Under the pieces are notes generated by a model. It ran no database searches and was not told the origin of the DNA. It was given only the letters and a program-made list of their open reading frames with translations. The translations under genes and the position numbers were made by a program. From positions 558,001 to 622,000 of the forward strand of contig NZ_PCQA01000001.1 in assembly GCF_002979915.1 (NCBI RefSeq): a stretch of DNA of 64,000 bases. The letters are read 5' to 3'. This DNA is from Arthrobacter sp. MYb213 (lineage in GTDB: Bacteria; Actinomycetota; Actinomycetes; Actinomycetales; Micrococcaceae). Shown here in pieces: positions 59,460 through 64,000 of this stretch. Each line of letters starts with the position of its first letter. The first letter of the stretch is position 1.

Positions 59460-59495
59460 AAAAGTGCCACCTTGCAATTGCAAGGTGGCACTTTT
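59460..59495. terminator. Perfect palindromic terminator
   Basis: AAAAGTGCCACCTTGCAA (59460-59477) and its exact complement (59478-59495), 36 bp with no extra loop. Shared by the convergent acyltransferase and VOC genes. Confidence 0.85.
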
Positions 59496-59503
59496 CGCGT
59501 CAC

Positions 59504-60373
59504 TTAGCTGACTGCGACGCGAAGCTGGTTGTTCCAAGGATCCGTGAAGCGGAGTTCCGCTCCGGTGTGATGGTTTTCTACCTTGGCAAAGTTCAGGCGT
59601 TCGGCAAGTTTGCCCACCTCGTCTGCGGTCGGAACGTTTATCAATACCTCGCCGAGCCCCAAGGTGTCTTTACGTGGACCGGCTCCGCGGGAGTTCCACA
59701 CGTTCATCGCCATGTGGTGGTGGTAGCCGCCGGCGGAGACGAATAGTGCTTGGTCTCCTAATGCGGTGGTCTCGTCAAAGCCGAGGGTGTTCACATAGAA
59801 GGACCGCGCGGTGTCTATATCGCCTACCTGCAGGTGGACGTGTCCAACTTCAGCCTCGGTACTGCGCTGCCCGGCAATGGCTTGCTCATTGAGGTGTTCG
59901 TTGAGAAAAGCGTTGGGATCAAGATATTTGGTATCCATGGCCACTTCACCATTGGACCAGCTCCAGCTCTCGCGTGGACGGTCCCAGTACAGTTCGATGC
60001 CGTTACCTTCCGGGTCGGTGAAGTAGAAAGCCTCGGAGACCAGGTGATCCGAGCTACCAACGAAGCGACTCTGATCAAACTGTGCCGCCGATAGTACGGT
60101 GGCGGCCAGATCTGCCTTGGTATCAAAGAGCAAAGCGGTGTGGAAGAGTCCTGCTTCGCCGCGAGCCGGCTGCTGCAACCCCGGTGATGGAGTGAGATTG
60201 ACCAGCGTTCGAGTTCCGCGACCTAGGCGGGTTCCGCCGGCATCTTCGTCTTGGAGTTCCAGGCCCAACGCTTTTTGGTAGTAGTCGCTCATGACCTTCA
60301 TGTTGCCAACCTTGAGCTGGACCGCATTCATCTGCAGTTCGGCGGAGAGTTTGTCTTCTTTGATGAGTGTCAT
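59504..60373 (-). CDS. Two-module VOC family protein (catechol 2,3-dioxygenase, CatE-like)
   Basis: 289 residues with two vicinal-oxygen-chelate modules. Module 1 (about 12-130) has VQLKVGNMKVMSDYYQKALG and DPEGNGIELYWDRP; module 2 (about 170-285) has VGHVHLQVGDIDTARSFYVN and FVSAGGYHHHMAMNVW. Metal ligands likely include the His of module 2 (VGHVHLQV), the His cluster GGYHHHMAMN and a late Glu (TGAELRFTD). CatE/MhqE-type enzymes cleave catechols or detoxify quinones. A palindrome upstream suggests MarR-type control. Confidence 0.85.
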   Translation of the reverse strand: MTLIKEDKLSAELQMNAVQLKVGNMKVMSDYYQKALGLELQDEDAGGTRLGRGTRTLVNLTPSPGLQQPARGEAGLFHTALLFDTKADLAATVLSAAQFDQSRFVGSSDHLVSEAFYFTDPEGNGIELYWDRPRESWSWSNGEVAMDTKYLDPNAFLNEHLNEQAIAGQRSTEAEVGHVHLQVGDIDTARSFYVNTLGFDETTALGDQALFVSAGGYHHHMAMNVWNSRGAGPRKDTLGLGEVLINVPTADEVGKLAERLNFAKVENHHTGAELRFTDPWNNQLRVAVS

Positions 60374-60432
60374 GATGCCTTACCTTTCAACGTGTATCTG
60401 TAGCTCTTGAATATCAGCTTACCCTTATTTAG

Positions 60433-60444
60433 TTGAAGCTTCAA
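60433..60444. promoter_or_regulatory. Palindrome TTGAAGCTTCAA upstream of the VOC gene
   Basis: Perfect 12-bp palindrome about 60 bp before the VOC start. Similar short dyads are bound by MarR-type quinone sensors controlling catE/mhq genes in Bacillus; no regulator gene is adjacent here. Confidence 0.4.
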
Positions 60445-60483
60445 GCAATAGCAAAGTAAGGCTAATCTCGTTGGCCGGGATAC

Positions 60484-62019
60484 TTAGCTGGCCACAAGCC
60501 TCAGCTCTTTACGACCAACCCTCGCCCCGGTAATCCAATTGTTCCAATTCATAACCATGATGTAGGTCCCGCTTACCTCCGGATGCAGCAGGATGTCATA
60601 GCGTTCGGCCGCACCCATTGACAACATATGGGTGAACAGGTGAGCCTTTGGATCCTCGTGCATGCTCGTAGGTATCGCCACGCCATACTGCGACGCGCTA
60701 TGCCGGAACGGGCGCCCATCATGGGAAATAAGCTCAGCAATCCGTGCCGGAGATCCATCGGGATGATAGAAGGTCAGCTTGTTGGGCAGGTAATTTCCAT
60801 CCAACAGGCGCATCAACGTAGGGGCCTTCCCGTTTCCGATTACGTTGACGGGTAGCTCGCTTGGAGCCCAAACAGCACCTTCGCGTTCCCGACGCGAATT
60901 GAGCAGCCCACCAGTGATATAGAAGTGCGTTGGTTCGAATCGATTCAGCCCCACATCCTCGCCGGACAGCCCCGCGGCATGTCCCAGCTCGTGCCAGCGC
61001 CGGTCAATTGAAAACGGCATAATCAGTGATTCGGTCTCGATATCGTATTCCGGTCCGTCGGCAAAGGCGCGGCGATTTCCGGCGCTCACCGGGAAATCTG
61101 CAAGCACTACCGGATCCACAACTAACGGACCGAGCAAACCCATCTGAGCATGCAATGGGGTATTAACATGGCAGTGATAAAAGTAGGTGCCCGCGGCACC
61201 GTAGTTAGGATTTCCGGCCCGCCCGGGTTCGGCCTGCCATTGATAGGTGTAGTGGTCATCAATCTCGAAAGAGGTATGCCCTACCCCGTCGTTGCGCGGG
61301 TCTGGTTCCATGCCATGCCAGTGGATGGTGTGCGGGCCCATACTCGGCTCGACGTAAGCGTGGAAAATTTCCCCCTCTTTGGGGCGCAGTGTTGGTCCGG
61401 GGAAACCTCGCCCGGATTCCTCGGAGTCGAAAACCCACATCCGGAATTCTTCACCATCGGGGAAGCGAAGGTCTCTATTGGAGACGTCCAGAGAAACTGA
61501 ATAATGCGGATCTTGCCAATGTTCGGTCTCCGGCGTGCCCTGCTGCATCTGGTGGGAAGAAAAATCGGCCTGCGAATCATAGTCGCGTGGCTGCCCGTCG
61601 TCATCACCTGATGATCTCGTCGAGGACGGCAACGTAGTGCGAGTCGGTTCCGCCGTGGGCGTGCTAGAGGTCGCGGGCGCTGACGTGCTAGGTGGAACTG
61701 AACGCGTAGGTGTAGGCGATGCGGAGGGTCGCGGCGTACTGGAGTGACGTGGCTTCCGATCCTTATCATTTCGCTTTCTCTTGTCCTCACGTTCCCGCTT
61801 ATCTTTAGCTTCACGCTCTCGCTTAGCTTTGGCCTCCCGCTCGCGCTTGGCCTTGGCTACCCTATCCCGCTTGACTTTGGCTTCGCGCTCGCGCTTAGCT
61901 TTGGCCTCACGTTCCCGCTTTGCCCTAGCCTCGCGCTTAGCCTTTTCAGATACCGCAGGACTCTGACTGGTGCCGCGTAGTTCAGTGGTTACGTTTGATT
62001 CCCAGAATGGAGTATTCAT
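60484..62019 (-). CDS. Multicopper-oxidase-like protein with charged Lys/Arg/Glu N-terminal repeat
   Basis: 511 residues. Residues about 24-92 are a nearly uninterrupted Lys/Arg/Glu/Ala repeat (units like AKREREAK), probably one long charged helix, then a Ser/Thr/Pro linker (93-135). No signal peptide is visible. The cupredoxin part has HTIHWHGMEPDPRNDGVGHT (His 230, 233, 235) and YHCHVNTPLHAQMG (281-294), which supply type 2/3 histidines and a complete-looking type 1 site (Cys 283, His 290, Met 293). This resembles multicopper oxidases of the Mn-oxidase/bilirubin-oxidase-like groups. Four bp after its partner gene, so co-transcribed. Substrate unknown. Confidence 0.82.
   Translation of the reverse strand: MNTPFWESNVTTELRGTSQSPAVSEKAKREARAKREREAKAKREREAKVKRDRVAKAKREREAKAKREREAKDKREREDKRKRNDKDRKPRHSSTPRPSASPTPTRSVPPSTSAPATSSTPTAEPTRTTLPSSTRSSGDDDGQPRDYDSQADFSSHQMQQGTPETEHWQDPHYSVSLDVSNRDLRFPDGEEFRMWVFDSEESGRGFPGPTLRPKEGEIFHAYVEPSMGPHTIHWHGMEPDPRNDGVGHTSFEIDDHYTYQWQAEPGRAGNPNYGAAGTYFYHCHVNTPLHAQMGLLGPLVVDPVVLADFPVSAGNRRAFADGPEYDIETESLIMPFSIDRRWHELGHAAGLSGEDVGLNRFEPTHFYITGGLLNSRREREGAVWAPSELPVNVIGNGKAPTLMRLLDGNYLPNKLTFYHPDGSPARIAELISHDGRPFRHSASQYGVAIPTSMHEDPKAHLFTHMLSMGAAERYDILLHPEVSGTYIMVMNWNNWITGARVGRKELRLVAS
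61780..61941 (-). repeat. Tandem repeat coding the Lys/Arg/Glu helix
   Basis: Repeated units of about 24-30 bp coding AKREREAK-type octamers and decamers, in codons 27-80 of the multicopper-oxidase-like gene. Base composition is purine-biased on the coding strand. Confidence 0.8.
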
Positions 62020-62023
62020 AGCA

Positions 62024-63457
62024 CTATCCCTCAGTCAATGGTGCTTTGAGTTCCCAGTGAGCAACGAGCCCTCCTGGGTAAAGTCCGCCGGCCGCGGTTT
62101 GCGACATTTCGGCATGGCAGTGCATCGGGTAGCCCCAGTCCTCGGTCCGGGCATACCAAACCTTGTCGGTAGCATCTGGCGGACGCTTCATGGGAATCAT
62201 GCAGTCCTTGCGATCCATAGGAGGCAACTCGACAACGTCTTCCCATTGCTGCAACGCGACATGCCCGTCCTCGTCAACCTTCCCGAATTCTCGGGGCCAT
62301 TCGACATTATTACGTCGCACGGTCCATAGATGATTTCCATGGAAATGAATCTGGTGATAGGCAATTCCGGCGTTGACCAACCGAACCATTTGACCCGCGC
62401 GAATGGTGCCCAGGGTCAGATCCTCACCAAAGTCGCGGATGTCGATTTGCCGCGGATATCCGGAGACCAGAGATTCTTCGTGTGCTGCAAGATTATTTGC
62501 TCGATCCGGCGAATGTCCCAGAGCCTCGTAACCGCTTCGGTCATTGAGCATGAAGTAGCGTGGAACCGCCGGATATTTGTCTTGGTCCACCGTGCCGCCG
62601 GCCGCTTCGATCCCGGTCCATGTAGTACAAATCGCGTGCGTAATCCATAACCATTGCCGCTCAAATCCAGCCTGCCCCGGCGAGACGCGCCAAGCGTCTT
62701 CCGGATCGAGCACCACCAGTGCGCCGAACAGTCCCATGACACGCTGGACCGGAGCATTCGTCGGATCATGGTAGATATAGGTCCCCGGATAAGGCGCGTC
62801 GAATTCCAACAGAGCTTCGCCACCAGGTGCTATCGGTCCTGTCCCTAAGTCCACACGGCCGTGTCCCGTCTGCGCGAAGGTTAGCTCGTGAGTTCCAGCC
62901 AACCGGTTGAACACCCGAATACGGATCTTGGAGCCAGTTTCCGCGATAATCGTGCGTTGCGGAAAATAGCTGGCCCAATAGTTGCGCCGAATAAAATACT
63001 GCCCCGGGTTAGCCGGGTCAGGACCAGCCGGGAGCGGTGTGCCAGCCACGGGCTTCACCGCATCCAGAGGATAGCTACGAGACTCGGTGACAGACCCATC
63101 ACGGCCAAAAATCTTGGGCACGATACGCAGGGAAGGATTTTTATCCCCCAAATTACTGGGACGATCTCCGAATCCACGTTGGTATACCAATGAGTCGTCG
63201 ACCATTTTGGTGTAGCCCTCGTTGATGTACAGGTCTAGTACACCGGGGATTGGCTCCACGGCAGCGGGCACAGCACGCGGGGCTCGGATAGACGAAGACG
63301 CAACCGCTGGGGCGCTCCGAGCTGCAAGTCCCACAGCTACTCCAAAACCGGTAGCAGCACCTAGTTTCAGCACTTTGGCACGATTTAGTAGATGCTCTTG
63401 ACTGCTTTCTTGCAGGACTGACGCACGCTCAACGGGTGATGGATATTTCTCAGACAT
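62024..63457 (-). CDS. Multicopper-oxidase-like protein with atypical copper ligands
   Basis: 477 residues from the ATG at 63457 (GGAGAG upstream), overlapping the previous gene by 8 bp. A basic start and hydrophobic segment (about 28-54, ending SAPAVASS) form a signal peptide or anchor. Three cupredoxin-like domains. The C-terminal region keeps HQIHFHGNH (368-376) and HCH (446-448). The residues after HCH are AEMSQTAAG, so the type 1 His and Met expected in HCHxxxHxxxxM are absent. In the N-terminal domain only THELTFAQTGHG and YHDPTNAP occupy the positions of the usual HWHG and HxH. It may lack a complete catalytic site or need its partner. Confidence 0.8.
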   Translation of the reverse strand: MSEKYPSPVERASVLQESSQEHLLNRAKVLKLGAATGFGVAVGLAARSAPAVASSSIRAPRAVPAAVEPIPGVLDLYINEGYTKMVDDSLVYQRGFGDRPSNLGDKNPSLRIVPKIFGRDGSVTESRSYPLDAVKPVAGTPLPAGPDPANPGQYFIRRNYWASYFPQRTIIAETGSKIRIRVFNRLAGTHELTFAQTGHGRVDLGTGPIAPGGEALLEFDAPYPGTYIYHDPTNAPVQRVMGLFGALVVLDPEDAWRVSPGQAGFERQWLWITHAICTTWTGIEAAGGTVDQDKYPAVPRYFMLNDRSGYEALGHSPDRANNLAAHEESLVSGYPRQIDIRDFGEDLTLGTIRAGQMVRLVNAGIAYHQIHFHGNHLWTVRRNNVEWPREFGKVDEDGHVALQQWEDVVELPPMDRKDCMIPMKRPPDATDKVWYARTEDWGYPMHCHAEMSQTAAGGLYPGGLVAHWELKAPLTEG

Positions 63458-64000
63458 GGCTACTCTCCAGAAAACCGGGACGCCACTTGACCGGCGGCAT
63501 GGGAACTTCCACGAGATCGCCACCAGGGTTAGCGATATCGTCAAAGAACGCAGTGAAGTTCGTAGAATCCGAAGGCACCAGGAAGCTGATTTTTGCTCGT
63601 TCCTCGGTTCCGGGCAGCATAAGCACCGGCGCGAGATCGTTCCATCGATTGACGACTAGCCATGGCTGGCTATTACCGCGAAGGCGCAACTGCCCGGGCG
63701 AGAACATTTGCTCCCGTTCGCTTTCATTGAAGACATCGAGCCGCACGAGCACGTGATCGCCGAAAGTCATATTGATCGGCTGTGCAGATCTTCCGCTGAC
63801 GGCCCCGTGACCGGCATGCGCGCCACCTATATTGGCATCGCCAGGAAGTCGTGATTGCCGTTCGGCCAGAGCAATTCTGATTCGTCCGAAACTAGTGGGA
63901 ACCGTAATGCTTCCCGGAGGGCCAGCAGCCGAAAACGCTAGCCCGAGCGATGCGATACCACCAGCTCCAAGTACAAACGATGAGCCGAGCGCTATACCAA
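63450..64000 (-). CDS. Cupredoxin-like exported protein, N-terminus beyond the window
   Basis: The frame is open from 64000 to the stop at 63450 (at least 183 codons), so the start lies outside. An in-frame ATG at 63770 is internal. The visible part begins with a hydrophobic Gly/Ala-rich segment (IALGSSFVLGAGGIASLGLA), then a Gly/His-containing linker (GGAHAGHG), then a beta-rich domain: MTFGDHVLVRLDVFNESE, QPWLVVNRWNDLAPVLMLPG, and FFDDIANPGGDLVEVPMPP. Overlaps the downstream multicopper-oxidase-like gene by 8 bp, so the three form one operon. It could be an assembly or electron-transfer partner. Confidence 0.6.
   Translation of the reverse strand, partial: GIALGSSFVLGAGGIASLGLAFSAAGPPGSITVPTSFGRIRIALAERQSRLPGDANIGGAHAGHGAVSGRSAQPINMTFGDHVLVRLDVFNESEREQMFSPGQLRLRGNSQPWLVVNRWNDLAPVLMLPGTEERAKISFLVPSDSTNFTAFFDDIANPGGDLVEVPMPPVKWRPGFLESSHV

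Noticed and set aside
61744-61980. Plus-strand Leu/Ser-rich frames with apparent membrane helices at 61744-61980
   Set aside because: They are the complement of the Lys/Arg/Glu repeat; the hydrophobic look is a by-product of the purine-rich coding strand.

Overview
The window looks like a chromosomal segment of a high-GC Gram-positive actinobacterium, most likely a member of the Micrococcaceae close to Arthrobacter or Glutamicibacter. This rests on established gene neighbourhoods rather than a database search: rpsP-khpA-rimM-trmD-rplS-lepB, rnhB-DUF2469, YraN-YifB-DprA-XerC, DUF3052-aceE and a fabD-fabH-acpP-fabF cluster, plus a DUF222/HNH protein and DUF3145, all typical of Actinobacteria. 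No phage, IS element, integron or CRISPR array was seen.

Layout. 0-8.2 kb: a partial dicarboxylate/amino-acid symporter, a short UvrA paralogue coupled to a GNAT acetyltransferase, small membrane proteins, and a TetR-controlled oxidoreductase/DUF1304 pair. 8.2-15.9 kb: gluconate metabolism (6-phosphogluconate dehydrogenase, a GntR/FadR regulator, a GntP permease and gluconokinase). It is interrupted by an operon of two unusual membrane proteins (one DUF5058) and an M20 amidohydrolase. 16-26.4 kb: a stress membrane protein, a secreted HNH nuclease-like lipoprotein, a PAQR protein, an ArgE-like deacylase coupled to an MHS transporter, a TetR/glycosyltransferase pair, CsbD, a small HTH operon and two methyltransferases.

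26.5-28.2 kb: two near-identical terminator + tRNA-Val(UAC) cassettes flank a luciferase-like monooxygenase. 28.3-38.9 kb: peroxiredoxin, DUF3052, pyruvate dehydrogenase E1, a PucR-type (FasR-like) regulator, the type II fatty acid synthesis operon, a RibD/DHFR-like protein and DUF3145. AceE supplies acetyl-CoA and the fab genes use it for chain initiation and elongation. 39-43.2 kb: XerC, DprA, YifB and YraN. A roughly 1 kb gene-poor gap follows, then a ProV-ProW-ProX glycine betaine importer (44.2-47.4 kb).

47.4-56.2 kb: DUF2469, RNase HII, signal peptidase I, a lipoprotein resembling a protease propeptide, a large secreted S1 serine protease with an LAxTG wall-sorting signal, a second signal peptidase I, and the rplS-trmD-rimM-khpA-rpsP ribosome/tRNA block. 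56.4-64 kb: a DUF222 HNH protein, a membrane-protein gene broken by an in-frame stop, a hexapeptide acyltransferase, a two-module VOC dioxygenase, and an operon of two atypical multicopper-oxidase-like proteins plus a partial cupredoxin-like membrane protein running off the right edge.

Most interesting leads: the paired multicopper-oxidase-like proteins with incomplete, possibly complementary copper sites; the free-standing propeptide-like lipoprotein beside the wall-anchored protease; the DUF5058/membrane protein/M20 operon; the hairpin cluster between acpP and fabF; and a methyltransferase whose reading frame continues upstream of any canonical start.
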